Assembly (NCBI RefSeq): GCF_900101115.1
Contig: NZ_FNFU01000006.1
Span: forward strand, 62,001 to 126,000
DNA length: 64,000 nt
Reading direction: 5' to 3'
From: Cryobacterium psychrotolerans
GTDB taxonomy: Bacteria > Actinomycetota > Actinomycetes > Actinomycetales > Microbacteriaceae
A model generated the notes under the pieces. That model saw only the letters and a program-made list of their open reading frames with translations, did no database searches and was not told where the DNA came from. Shown here in pieces: positions 7,877 to 16,053 of the stretch. Both the position numbers and the translations under genes were made by a program. Position 1 is the stretch's first letter; each line of letters begins with the position of its first letter.

Positions 7877-8271
7877 CCACGTATCACGCCATGGCTTCAC
7901 CCGTCGGGCGATTCTGGCATGTCGAAGTGCGCGAGATCTCTCGCGCCACGCAAGCAAGACACGCATCTGAAATCCCCACGATGGCTCGGGACCTGGTTGA
8001 AATCATGACCGGTGAGGCGAACGTCGATCTTGAAGTCGAGTATGTTCTGCCTTTAGAAATTGAGGCTCATCGACGAAGGGCAGCGGACCTGCGGCGTGAC
8101 GAATTGCGACTGCGCCAGGACGCGGCGAGGGAATTGCGCGCAGCCGCGGCAGCGCTGAGGCATCAGGGCCTAACCCTGGCAGACGTTGGAACGGTTCTCG
8201 GGGTCTCACATCAGCGCGCAAGCCAGCTGCTCGCCGCTCACTCCCGGGAAGACGTGGAGCGCGCTCGCTAG
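7873..8271 (+). CDS. hicB: HicB-type antitoxin with C-terminal DNA-binding domain
   Basis: This 132-residue protein has an N-terminal HicB-like half (FWHVEVREISRATQ) and a helical linker. A C-terminal helix-turn-helix (LADVGTVLGVSHQRASQLL) probably autoregulates the operon. The GTG at 7873 is chosen because AAGGAG precedes it at proper spacing and it forms a GTGA overlap with hicA. An ATG at 7864 would have the RBS too close. Its stop overlaps the stop of the convergent EamA gene. Confidence 0.82.
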   Translation: MTTYHAMASPVGRFWHVEVREISRATQARHASEIPTMARDLVEIMTGEANVDLEVEYVLPLEIEAHRRRAADLRRDELRLRQDAARELRAAAAALRHQGLTLADVGTVLGVSHQRASQLLAAHSREDVERAR

Positions 8272-9197
8272 GGTTTCTTCGCGCCAGGCAGGGGCGGGGA
8301 GACCTCAATCGGTGCATCCCGCGGCGCCGGCGCATCCGTGCGGGCCGGGCGCAGCGAACTCAGCGCGACGCCCGCGAAGACGATCAGTCCGCCGAGCAGC
8401 TGGGGCACGGTGAGCACCGCGCCCAGGGCGACGGCGATGACCACGGTGAAGACGGTGATCAGGTTGAGGTAGAGGCCGGCGCGGCCCGCCGGCATGCCGT
8501 GCGCCCCGATGTTCCACAGCAGGTAGGAGCCGATCGACGGGAAGACCACGATGTACACGAGCGCCCAGGCGATGGGCGCCTCGGCCGGCCAGGACACCCC
8601 GCCGGCCACCGCTACCGGCGCCATCAGCACCGCCACCATCCCGGCCTGAACGGCCGTCGCGGTGATCGGCGGCACCTTCAGGCCGCGGCCGAAGATCGTG
8701 TACAGGCTCCAGACCACGATCGCGCCGAGCATGAGCAGGTCGCCCAGGTTGAACCTCAGCGACAGGACGGATGCCAGCGCCCCGTCGGTGATCACCAGCA
8801 GCACCCCGAACAGGCTGACCAGCAGCCCGAGGATGCCGCGCCAGCCCATCCGCTCGTGCAGCAGCAGGGCGGCGAGCACGACCATCACCGCGGGGTTGGC
8901 CGCGTTGACCAGCGACGCCGACTGCGGCGTCGTGAACTGCAGCGCCCCGTAGAGCAGGAGGGTGTACCCGGTGAGCCCGAGCGCCGCGAGCAGCAGCAGC
9001 CGCGGCCAGTGCCGCAGCACGGCCCGCCAGTCGGGCTTCTCGATCAGCTGGGCGAGCACGAGGAGCGGCACGGAGGCGAGCGTCCAGCGCCACCAGTTGA
9101 GGTCGAGGGGCGAGATGGACTGCACGGCGACGGCGCCGACGACGTAATTGCCGGCCCAGAAGAGGGCGGCGAACACGAGGGCGAGGGAGTACTTCAC
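8268..9197 (-). CDS. EamA/DMT-family permease
   Basis: This roughly 309-residue inner-membrane protein has ten predicted helices in two EamA repeats. The first begins LVFAALFWAGNYVVGA; the second has LMLGAIVVWSLYTIFGRGL. DMT transporters export or import small metabolites or amino acids; the substrate is unknown. Two GTG codons (9197 and 9206) are possible starts. A GAGG just upstream of 9197 slightly favours it. Confidence 0.88.
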   Translation of the reverse strand: MKYSLALVFAALFWAGNYVVGAVAVQSISPLDLNWWRWTLASVPLLVLAQLIEKPDWRAVLRHWPRLLLLAALGLTGYTLLLYGALQFTTPQSASLVNAANPAVMVVLAALLLHERMGWRGILGLLVSLFGVLLVITDGALASVLSLRFNLGDLLMLGAIVVWSLYTIFGRGLKVPPITATAVQAGMVAVLMAPVAVAGGVSWPAEAPIAWALVYIVVFPSIGSYLLWNIGAHGMPAGRAGLYLNLITVFTVVIAVALGAVLTVPQLLGGLIVFAGVALSSLRPARTDAPAPRDAPIEVSPPLPGAKKP

Positions 9198-9312
9198 TGG
9201 CCTCACGATACAAGGCCGGCGCATCCGTGCCTGGCCGCGGCCGTCGCCCGGCGCCGCGGGGCGGGGGTTTCCCGGTTGGACAGTCGCACCTTGGCCGGTC
9301 GACCGAGCGTGT

Positions 9313-9370
9313 TTGCCGGTTCCGGTCGACTTTGCCTGGTGCGCCGGGCAAACTCGACCGGAACCGGCAA
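9313..9370. repeat. Intergenic palindrome class A, copy 1
   Basis: Two 24-bp arms (9313-9336 and 9347-9370) pair with a single mismatch around a 10-nt loop (TGGTGCGCCG). The stem contains TTCCGGTCGA and TTTGCC. It lies just beyond the 3' end of the LacI-type gene. Related copies with the same GGTCGAGTTTGCC core occur at 34763-34834 and 39426-39497. Confidence 0.85.
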
Positions 9371-9429
9371 CCTCGGCGGCGGAGTCGGCGGCGCTCGCCC
9401 GTCTGGCCGGTCGTGTGCTCGAGTTCGCC

Positions 9430-10455
9430 TTATGCGCTGCTCTCACGCACGCAGAGCGTCGGCTCCAGCCGGATCGACTCAGCCTGCTCGCCATTGAGAA
9501 CACGAAGAAGCAACTGCACCGCGGAGCGTCCGATCTCGAGCATGGGGGAGTGTACCGAAGACAAAGAGATCGGAAGTTGAGCCGCGAGAGAGGTGTCGTT
9601 GTATCCGACAAGGGCCATGTCCTGGCCAACCTGCAAACCCTGGGAGCGCACAGCGCCCATAGCGCCGATGGCAGCGAAGTCATTGACTGCGAACAACGCG
9701 GTGGGTCGACGCGCATCATTCTTAAGTATCTTCTCCGCCGCGATCCTGCCTCCGACTGTATCGAAGCCAGACCACACGACCGCGCTGTCCGGGATATCGC
9801 CGCCTAGCTCCCGCCAGCGGCGGACAAAACCCGCCACCCGGTCGACGGCGGTGCTTGCGTAGGGTTCCCCCGCGATCACGGAGACAGTGCGGTGCCCCGA
9901 ACTCCACAGGTGGTCAGCGACGAGCTCGCCTCCCCGAACATCGTCGCAGGTGGCCGATGGATAACCGGGAACCCGCCGATTCATGAGAACAAACGGAACC
10001 CCCCGGTCGGACAGCTCCGCCAGGAGACTGCCGTCGAGATGGGCGTCCCCGAAGATCATGCCATCCACCCGCCGGGCCAACATGATCTCCGTCTTACGGC
10101 GCTGCAGTTCCTGGTCATCTCGGGAATTCATGACAAAAGTGGAGTAGTTGGCCTCGGCGGCCGCTTCTTCGATCCCCTCGTACATTATCGCCAGCACCAG
10201 GTCGGAGAGCCTGGGGACGATCACTCCCAGAAGGTGTGTGCGTCGGGTTCGCAGGCTCGTCGCTTGCGGGTCCGGCGAATAGCCCATCTCGCGGGCCAGT
10301 GCTCGCACGCGCTCGGCCGTCCCCGGAGAGGCTGCGCTCCGCGCGACGTCCGTGCCCGAGTGCAATATGCGGGACACCGTCGAGGAGTGCAGGCCGAGCT
10401 CGCTGGCCAGATCCTTCAACGTGACGGCGCGTTCGGGCGGTCTGTTGTCGTTCAT
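9430..10455 (-). CDS. LacI-family transcriptional regulator
   Basis: This 341-residue protein has an N-terminal LacI helix-turn-helix (VTLKDLASELGLHSSTVSRI) and a hinge. A periplasmic-binding-protein-like effector domain begins near LLGVIVPRLSDLV. The ATG at 10455 has AAGGGG upstream; an earlier in-frame ATG would add an untypical extension. It is divergent from the asparaginase operon, and two AATCGATT-centred palindromes lie between them. It very probably represses that operon and responds to a metabolite of the pathway. Confidence 0.92.
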   Translation of the reverse strand: MNDNRPPERAVTLKDLASELGLHSSTVSRILHSGTDVARSAASPGTAERVRALAREMGYSPDPQATSLRTRRTHLLGVIVPRLSDLVLAIMYEGIEEAAAEANYSTFVMNSRDDQELQRRKTEIMLARRVDGMIFGDAHLDGSLLAELSDRGVPFVLMNRRVPGYPSATCDDVRGGELVADHLWSSGHRTVSVIAGEPYASTAVDRVAGFVRRWRELGGDIPDSAVVWSGFDTVGGRIAAEKILKNDARRPTALFAVNDFAAIGAMGAVRSQGLQVGQDMALVGYNDTSLAAQLPISLSSVHSPMLEIGRSAVQLLLRVLNGEQAESIRLEPTLCVRESSA

Positions 10456-10514
10456 CTGGACCCCTTCATCTCGCGCGTGCTCGCATGCGATCGACACCAA
10501 TGTTCAGCAGCTGC

Positions 10515-10544
10515 TTGACGTGCCCCTTCAACAGATTCTATAGT
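10515..10544 (+). promoter_or_regulatory. Candidate promoter of the asparaginase operon
   Basis: TTGACG and TATAGT are separated by 18 bp. The predicted start falls just before the first LacI operator at 10558, so repressor binding would block initiation or early elongation. Confidence 0.5.
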
Positions 10545-10557
10545 TTCCTCTACCGCA

Positions 10558-10573
10558 ACCCAATCGATTGGGT
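10558..10573. promoter_or_regulatory. LacI-type operator 1
   Basis: ACCCAATCGATTGGGT is a perfect 16-bp palindrome with the central CG typical of LacI/GalR-family operators. It lies between the regulator and the operon, next to the predicted promoter. Confidence 0.8.
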
Positions 10574-10669
10574 GACATCGGCCACAAGGCCTGCGGAACC
10601 CGTTCTTGCAGACACCCGTGTCGTCCACCCGCAGTTCTCCAGATATCCGCGGACTGGCCTGGCGCGATT

Positions 10670-10685
10670 ACCCAATCGATTGCGT
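10670..10685. promoter_or_regulatory. LacI-type operator 2
   Basis: ACCCAATCGATTGCGT differs from operator 1 at one base. It lies 21 bp before the asparaginase ATG. The centres are 112 bp apart, which would allow looping or a downstream roadblock. Confidence 0.8.
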
Positions 10686-10705
10686 TGCCTCACATCGGAG
10701 TGAAC

Positions 10706-11767
10706 ATGAAAGACCCAGGAGGCGCCCACGTGGTGCTACTGGCAACGGGCGGCACGATATCTTCTCGAGTGCAGCCGGCGTTCGGTGGCGCGACAGTCGC
10801 GATTGATCGCGGCGAGCAGATTCTGGGGAGCCTGCGCTCGCAGCCTCCCTATCCGGTGCGGGTCGTCGATCTCTTCCATGAGGGTTCCTACCTTCTGACC
10901 TTCGGTGACATGGCCGACATTTGCGCGAAGATCGCAGACGCTCTCTCCGATCCCCTGGTCATGGGTGTCGTCGTCACCCACGGCACCGACACCATGGAGG
11001 AAACCGCATTCCTCGCGGACCTCACCCATGATGATCCGCGCCCGGTCGTATTCACGGGGGCGCAAAGGCCCGCCGATTCGGCCGAACCGGACGGGCCAGG
11101 CAACCTTTCCAGAGCGATCGCCCTCGCCGGCTCGGCCGCAGCGCGCGAACGCGGGGTGCTCCTCTGCTTTGCCGGCGAGATCTTCCCAGCCAGAGGTGTC
11201 CGGAAGGCTCAGACCTTTGATCTCCACGCGTTCACGAATCCTGACTTCGGGCAGGCCGGATTCATTTCGGCGGCGGGCGACATACAGATGGACGACGTGC
11301 TGCCCAGGCTGGACCCGTTGCCTTTGCCGTCCGCCGGCGACGGAGACGACCCGCGCGTTGATCTCGTGGCGGCCTATCCTGGCGCGGATTCCCTGCTGTT
11401 GCTGGCGTCCTGCGGCGCTGGCGCGTCGGGCGTGGTGTTGCAGGCGACGGGCAGTGGTAACGCCAACCGGGTGATGTGCCAGGCCATTGCAGATGCCACT
11501 GCCGCCGGCGTTGTGATCGTGACGAGCACCCGCGTGCAGGCCGGCCCCGTTCTGCCGGTGTACGGCCACGGTGGGGGCAAGGATCTAGCCACCGCCGGCG
11601 CCATCCCGTCAGGGCTGCTCAAGCCATCCCAAGCCCTGGTTCTGCTCGGCCTCCTGCTCCGGCTGGGGATGGATCGCGAACAGATCGCCCAAACGTTCGC
11701 CCGGCACGGAGCGCATCCCCAGCCCGGTTCGAAATCCCCACGTACCCAGTCAATACACCAATACTGA
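10706..11767 (+). CDS. Asparaginase/glutaminase-family amidohydrolase
   Basis: This 353-residue protein has both catalytic threonine motifs of bacterial-type asparaginases, LATGGTISS (residues 12-20) and VVVTHGTDTMEE (around 88-99). The lysine/aspartate region (TGAQRPADSAEPDGPGNL) follows. It hydrolyses a side-chain or similar amide to acid and ammonia. No signal peptide is visible, so it is cytoplasmic. The ATG has CGGAG upstream. It is the first gene of a LacI-controlled operon whose other enzymes suggest the substrate is an intermediate rather than asparagine. Confidence 0.9.
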   Translation: MKDPGGAHVVLLATGGTISSRVQPAFGGATVAIDRGEQILGSLRSQPPYPVRVVDLFHEGSYLLTFGDMADICAKIADALSDPLVMGVVVTHGTDTMEETAFLADLTHDDPRPVVFTGAQRPADSAEPDGPGNLSRAIALAGSAAARERGVLLCFAGEIFPARGVRKAQTFDLHAFTNPDFGQAGFISAAGDIQMDDVLPRLDPLPLPSAGDGDDPRVDLVAAYPGADSLLLLASCGAGASGVVLQATGSGNANRVMCQAIADATAAGVVIVTSTRVQAGPVLPVYGHGGGKDLATAGAIPSGLLKPSQALVLLGLLLRLGMDREQIAQTFARHGAHPQPGSKSPRTQSIHQY

Positions 11768-11778
11768 AAGGCTGATTC

Positions 11779-12669
11779 ATGAAAAAGGACATACAGGTCG
11801 CCTTCGGCGTCGACGTCGATGCCGTCGCCGGAATGCTCGGCTCTTACGGCGGAGAAGACTCGCCCTGTGACATCTCACGCGGACTCTTCAGCGGCGAGGT
11901 GGGCGGGCCCAGGCTCCTTCGTCTCTTCGAGAAGTATGAGTTGCCCTCAACCTGGTTTGTCCCCGGGCATTCCATCGAGACCTTCCCTGACCTCACGCGG
12001 ATGATCGTCGATGCGGGCCATGAGATCGGGGTCCACGGCTACTCCCACGAAAACCCCATCGCCATGTCCCGGGAGCAGGAGACTGCCATCCTGGACCGAT
12101 CCATCGAGCTGATTGAAAAGGTATCGGGGCGTCGCCCGACCGGCTACGTCGCCCCCTGGTGGGAGTTCTCGCCTGTCACGAACGAGATTTTGCTCGAGCG
12201 CGGCATCAAGTACGACCACTCACTCATGCACCGTGATTTCGAGCCGTACTACGTCCGTGTCGGAGACAGCTGGAAGAAGATCGATTACAGCAAGGCGGCG
12301 GAAACCTGGATGGAACCGCTGGTTCGCGGCCGCGAAACCGACCTCGTGGAGATTCCAGCCAACTGGTACCTGGATGACCTTCCGCCCATGATGTTCATCA
12401 AGGCCGCCCCGAACTCGCACGGCTTCGTCAATCCCCGCGACATTGAACAGATGTGGCGTGACCAGTTCGACTGGGTCTACCGCGAAATGGACCAGGCGGT
12501 GTTCACCATGACCATCCACCCGGATGTCTCCGGCCGCCCGCAGGTGCTCCTCATGCTCGAGCGACTCATCGAGCACATCAACTCGCACGACGGCGTGAAC
12601 TGGCTCACCTTCGACCAGATCGCCGACTCCTTTATCAGCCGCGCACCACGAAAGGGAATCAACTCATGA
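11779..12669 (+). CDS. NodB-fold (polysaccharide deacetylase family) C-N hydrolase
   Basis: This 296-residue protein has metal-site motifs GVDVDA (Asp11, Asp13) and HGYSHEN (about residues 86-92), and the substrate-pocket motif APWWEFSP. It belongs to the cytoplasmic PuuE/HP0310-like branch, not to secreted chitin deacetylases, since there is no signal peptide. Members of this branch act on small C-N substrates such as allantoin or cyclic imides, or were described as peptidoglycan deacetylase. Here it lies 11 bp after an amidase gene and overlaps the transporter gene by 4 bp, so a small-molecule amide or imide hydrolase is more likely. Confidence 0.87.
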   Translation: MKKDIQVAFGVDVDAVAGMLGSYGGEDSPCDISRGLFSGEVGGPRLLRLFEKYELPSTWFVPGHSIETFPDLTRMIVDAGHEIGVHGYSHENPIAMSREQETAILDRSIELIEKVSGRRPTGYVAPWWEFSPVTNEILLERGIKYDHSLMHRDFEPYYVRVGDSWKKIDYSKAAETWMEPLVRGRETDLVEIPANWYLDDLPPMMFIKAAPNSHGFVNPRDIEQMWRDQFDWVYREMDQAVFTMTIHPDVSGRPQVLLMLERLIEHINSHDGVNWLTFDQIADSFISRAPRKGINS

Positions 12670-14072
12670 GCACACAGTCCTCGGCCGTCGATCTGACGGC
12701 ACCGAAGCTGAACGAGAAGCGCAGGTTCCCCGCCTTCTCGAAGAGGGACACCAACATTGCCACCACCCTGGCTTTGCTGGCTTGGACAATCGCCGTCTTC
12801 GACTACGGGCTCTTCGGCACGCTGCTGCCGGCCATGCAGGAATCCTTCGGCTGGACAGCGACGGAATCCTATGCCATCAACACGTGGATCGCTGTTGGCA
12901 CGGCAATCGTAGCCTTCGGAATCGGACCGGTGATCGACCGTCTGGGCCGCCGGAAGGGCATGATGGTCACGGTCGGGGGCACGGCGATCGTCTCGGGACT
13001 GACCGCAATCATTCCCACAGGGATCGCGTTCCTCAGCAGCGGACTCGTCGTACTGATCCGCTCCTTCGGAGGACTGGGATTCTCGGAACAGGCCGTCAAC
13101 GCGACCTACATGAACGAGGTCTACCAGGTCACAGAGGACGCGAAGAAGCGCAAGCGCCCCGGCTTCTACTACTCCTTCATCCAGGGAGGCTGGCCGCTGG
13201 GCTTCCTGCTGGCCAGCGCCCTGGCCCTTGCGTTCCTGCCCACGCTGGGCTGGCGAGCACTGTACCTGATGGCAACAGTCCCCGCAGTGATCATCGTTTG
13301 GGTCATTGCAAAGAAGCTCAAGGAGACGCCACAGTTTGAACTCCACCACGAACTCACCCGGCTGGAGAAGCACGGGCGCTCAGACGATGCACACGCACTG
13401 GCTCGTTCCTACGGCGTTGAGCACTCGTCGGTGGCTCCGCTGAAGCGCATCTGGGAACCTCACCTGCGCCGGAACACGATTGTCTTCTCTCTCGCCTGGA
13501 TATTCAACTTCTTCGGGATCATGATCTTCAGCATTCTTGGCAGTTCCGTCCTCAAGAACGCCAAGGGTGTGGAGCTGTCCGATGCCTTCTGGATGTTGAT
13601 CGTCATCAACCTCCTGGCCTACTTCGGATACATCTTCCACGGCTGGCTCGGCGACAAGATCGGGCGCAAGAGGACCATCATCGGAGGCTGGATTTTGTCC
13701 GGAATTTCCTTCGCCATCATGCTTAGCCCCCTGGCAGTCAGCCCGGCAATGATCATCCTCACCTACGGCGCCGGTCTGTTCTTCCTCGTCGGCCCCTACG
13801 CTGCCATCCAGTACTTCATGGCGGAGTGCTACCCGGTCAGTTGCCGCGCAACCGGAACAACGTTCATCGGCGCCATGAGCCAGCCCGGCATCATCATCGG
13901 CGGGGCACTGTTCACCGCCGTCGCCGCCGGAGCAGACACCGGCACCGCGGCCCTCTGGGTGGGCGCGTTGGGAACCCTCTTCTCGGGCTTGCTGATGATC
14001 GCGGCCAAGCCACCGGTCGAAGCGCTCCTGGAAAGCCCGCCCGAGGCACTTCCTCAGGTCGCGAATGCCTGA
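12666..14072 (+). CDS. MFS transporter, metabolite:H+ symporter type
   Basis: This 468-residue protein has 12 predicted helices and the MFS signatures [12 protein letters not shown] (loop 2-3) and GDKIGRKRT (loop 8-9). The sugar/organic-acid symporter pattern NEVYQ...[17 protein letters not shown] lies between them. It probably imports the substrate of this operon. The ATG overlaps the previous stop (ATGA), and the end overlaps the next gene by 8 bp. Confidence 0.92.
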   Translation: MSTQSSAVDLTAPKLNEKRRFPAFSKRDTNIATTLALLAWTIAVFDYGLFGTLLPAMQESFGWTATESYAINTWIAVGTAIVAFGIGPVIDRLGRRKGMMVTVGGTAIVSGLTAIIPTGIAFLSSGLVVLIRSFGGLGFSEQAVNATYMNEVYQVTEDAKKRKRPGFYYSFIQGGWPLGFLLASALALAFLPTLGWRALYLMATVPAVIIVWVIAKKLKETPQFELHHELTRLEKHGRSDDAHALARSYGVEHSSVAPLKRIWEPHLRRNTIVFSLAWIFNFFGIMIFSILGSSVLKNAKGVELSDAFWMLIVINLLAYFGYIFHGWLGDKIGRKRTIIGGWILSGISFAIMLSPLAVSPAMIILTYGAGLFFLVGPYAAIQYFMAECYPVSCRATGTTFIGAMSQPGIIIGGALFTAVAAGADTGTAALWVGALGTLFSGLLMIAAKPPVEALLESPPEALPQVANA

Positions 14073-14829
14073 AGCCAAAGTAGCGATCATCACGGGGGCG
14101 GCCAGCGGCATCGGCCGCTCCCTAGCGATCCACTATGCGCGGCAGGGCGTAACCACTATCATCGGTACTTTCCCTGCAGATCCCCACGACCCGGAGGAGA
14201 CCCTGCGCCTCGTCATCGAAGCAGGTGGCCGGGCCGTAATCCACGAGGTGGATGTTCGCAGGACGGAATCGGTGGAAGCGTTCGCCCAAAGGGCGGTGGC
14301 GGAATTCGGGCGACTCGATTATGTAGTCGCGAACGCCGGCATCCTCCGCAACTCCGCCCTCGAGGAGCTCTCCGACGATCGATGGAATGAGATGCTCGAC
14401 GTCGACCTCACGGGAGTGCTGCGGACCCTACGCGCCGGGGCCGGAAGAATGCCGGACGGCGGGGCGATGGTCGCCGTCTCTTCGATTGCCGGCGCAGTCT
14501 ACGGGTGGGAGGGACATGCCCATTACGCCGCAGCGAAAGCAGGGGTACTCGGACTCGTTCGCAGTTTGGCCGTGGAACTCGGCCCGCGCCAGATCCGCGT
14601 CAACGCCATCGTTCCCGGACTCATCAAGACGCCCCAATCGCTTGACCCGGTCAACTCGCTCGGCCCCGACGGCCTCCAGCAAGCAGGGAACGACATCCCC
14701 TGGGGTCGCGTCGGGGAACCGGAGGAGGTTGCCAGCGTCATCGCATTCCTCACCTCGAACGATGCCCGATACGTGACCGGGCAGTCGCTCACCGTCGACG
14801 GCGGACTGACCGTCAAAATGCGTGCCTGA
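14065..14829 (+). CDS. SDR-family oxidoreductase 1
   Basis: This 254-residue classical short-chain dehydrogenase has the cofactor motif TGAASGIG (10-17), NAG (near 91), the catalytic Ser in SSIAG and YAAAK (about 154-158). The C-terminal GQSLTVDGG is normal. It oxidises or reduces an alcohol/carbonyl intermediate with NAD(P). Its start lies inside the end of the transporter gene, so expression is coupled. Confidence 0.92.
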   Translation: MPEAKVAIITGAASGIGRSLAIHYARQGVTTIIGTFPADPHDPEETLRLVIEAGGRAVIHEVDVRRTESVEAFAQRAVAEFGRLDYVVANAGILRNSALEELSDDRWNEMLDVDLTGVLRTLRAGAGRMPDGGAMVAVSSIAGAVYGWEGHAHYAAAKAGVLGLVRSLAVELGPRQIRVNAIVPGLIKTPQSLDPVNSLGPDGLQQAGNDIPWGRVGEPEEVASVIAFLTSNDARYVTGQSLTVDGGLTVKMRA

Positions 14830-14844
14830 GAACAGGAGGACCTG

Positions 14845-15567
14845 ATGAGCATGCAAAGCGAACCTCACGCCGGGCACGGGCGGGCCGTGGTCGTCACCGG
14901 CGGCAGCAGCGGAATCGGCCTGGCAATCGTTGAAGCCTTCAGGGCGAACGGTGACCGGGTGGCCGTCCTGGACCGGGTCGGCGGAGGCGACGTCATCCGG
15001 GTAGACGTCTCGGACGAAGACAGCGTACGCCGCGCCTTCGACCTCGCCAGGGAGCGCCTCGGACCAATCCAGATCCTCGTCAACAGCGCCGGGTTGCTTA
15101 CGGAGTCACCGTTGGAGGAAATGACCCTCGCAATGTGGAGCGAAACGATAGCGGTCGACCTGACCGGTGTCTTCCTCTGCTGCCGGGAGGTGGTGGGGGA
15201 GATGCGCAGCCAGAAGTGGGGCCGCATCATCAACATTGCCTCCCAGCTGGCGATAAAAGGGGGGAAGGGGCTCAGCCACTACAGCGCGGCGAAAGCCGGC
15301 GTGGTGGGACTGACCAAGGCACTCGCCCTGGAGCTTGCCCCTGACAATGTGCTGGTCAACAGCATCGCACCCGGCCCGATCGAGACCCCGCTGGTCGAAG
15401 GCATCTCGGAGAGCTGGAAGGCTGCTAAACGCGCCGAACTGCCCCTGGGGCGATTCGGTGTTCCGGCGGAAGTGGCCCCCACCGCACTGCTGCTTGCCAG
15501 CGAACCCGGCGGGAATCTGTACGTGGGCCAGACGCTCGGACCCAACTCCGGCGACGTGATGCCATAA
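14845..15567 (+). CDS. SDR-family oxidoreductase 2
   Basis: This 240-residue short-chain dehydrogenase has TGGSSGIG (18-25), NSAG, NIASQ and YSAAK (about 146-150). Its closing stretch YVGQTLGPNSGDVMP differs from the usual VDGG ending, a pattern seen in FabG-like proteins with specialised substrates. AGGAGG precedes the ATG. Two consecutive SDR genes suggest sequential or stereo-specific redox steps in the pathway. Confidence 0.9.
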   Translation: MSMQSEPHAGHGRAVVVTGGSSGIGLAIVEAFRANGDRVAVLDRVGGGDVIRVDVSDEDSVRRAFDLARERLGPIQILVNSAGLLTESPLEEMTLAMWSETIAVDLTGVFLCCREVVGEMRSQKWGRIINIASQLAIKGGKGLSHYSAAKAGVVGLTKALALELAPDNVLVNSIAPGPIETPLVEGISESWKAAKRAELPLGRFGVPAEVAPTALLLASEPGGNLYVGQTLGPNSGDVMP

Positions 15568-15582
15568 GAAGGGGAACATCAT

Positions 15583-15969
15583 ATGTGCGGTGCGTGCGGC
15601 AGGAGGACTGTCCAGGACCCAATCCTCGGCAACGTGCGAACGATGCGCCAGCAGATCATCGTGGCCCAGGTCATCAATGCCGTGTGCCGACATGTTCCCG
15701 GTGTCCCCCGGGTCACCGCCCTAGTTGACAACTGGCTCATGGCCGGCCCCACTGGTGCGACGAAGCTCTGCGACACGGTCGAGGAACTGTGGACGGCCAT
15801 CATCGACGGCAGCGTGGACCCAAACGTCCCCGCCCTCTCTGAGGCGCTGAAAGCCTATTCAGCAGACCCCCTCAACACTGGACTGGCGGCACAGGTCACC
15901 GAACTGGGGCTGACGCTGGCCGAGGGACACGCGCATCGTCACCGCGCTGGGCATCCGCCCCCGCCATGA
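15583..15969 (+). CDS. Small CxxC-motif protein, last gene of the asparaginase operon
   Basis: This 128-residue protein starts MCGACGRRT, with a CxxC at the extreme N-terminus and two more cysteines (AVCRH, KLCDT). The C-terminus is His-rich (EGHAHRHRAGHPPPP). The middle is helical and resembles no family I know. AAGGGGA precedes the ATG. Cys and His clusters at both ends suggest metal binding. Its position just before a terminator marks it as the final gene of the operon. Confidence 0.75.
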   Translation: MCGACGRRTVQDPILGNVRTMRQQIIVAQVINAVCRHVPGVPRVTALVDNWLMAGPTGATKLCDTVEELWTAIIDGSVDPNVPALSEALKAYSADPLNTGLAAQVTELGLTLAEGHAHRHRAGHPPPP

Positions 15970-15970
15970 C

Positions 15971-16012
15971 CAACGGGGAGGGCGGCCGCATGGTGGCCAT
16001 CCCTCCCCGTTG
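15971..16012. terminator. Hairpin terminator of the asparaginase operon
   Basis: CAACGGGGAGGG (15971-15982) and CCCTCCCCGTTG (16001-16012) are perfect complements around an 18-nt loop. It lies between the operon and the convergent phosphoesterase gene. No U tract follows, so it may act in both directions or as an RNA-stabilising stem. Confidence 0.7.
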
Positions 16013-16053
16013 CGGTTGCAGGGGCTCGGGTTACTCGTTCACGCGCCGGTTGA

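Noticed and set aside
15971..16012. Hairpin after the asparaginase operon as a member of the palindrome families
   Set aside because: Arms are only 12 bp and the sequence is unrelated to classes A-F; an ordinary terminator explains it.
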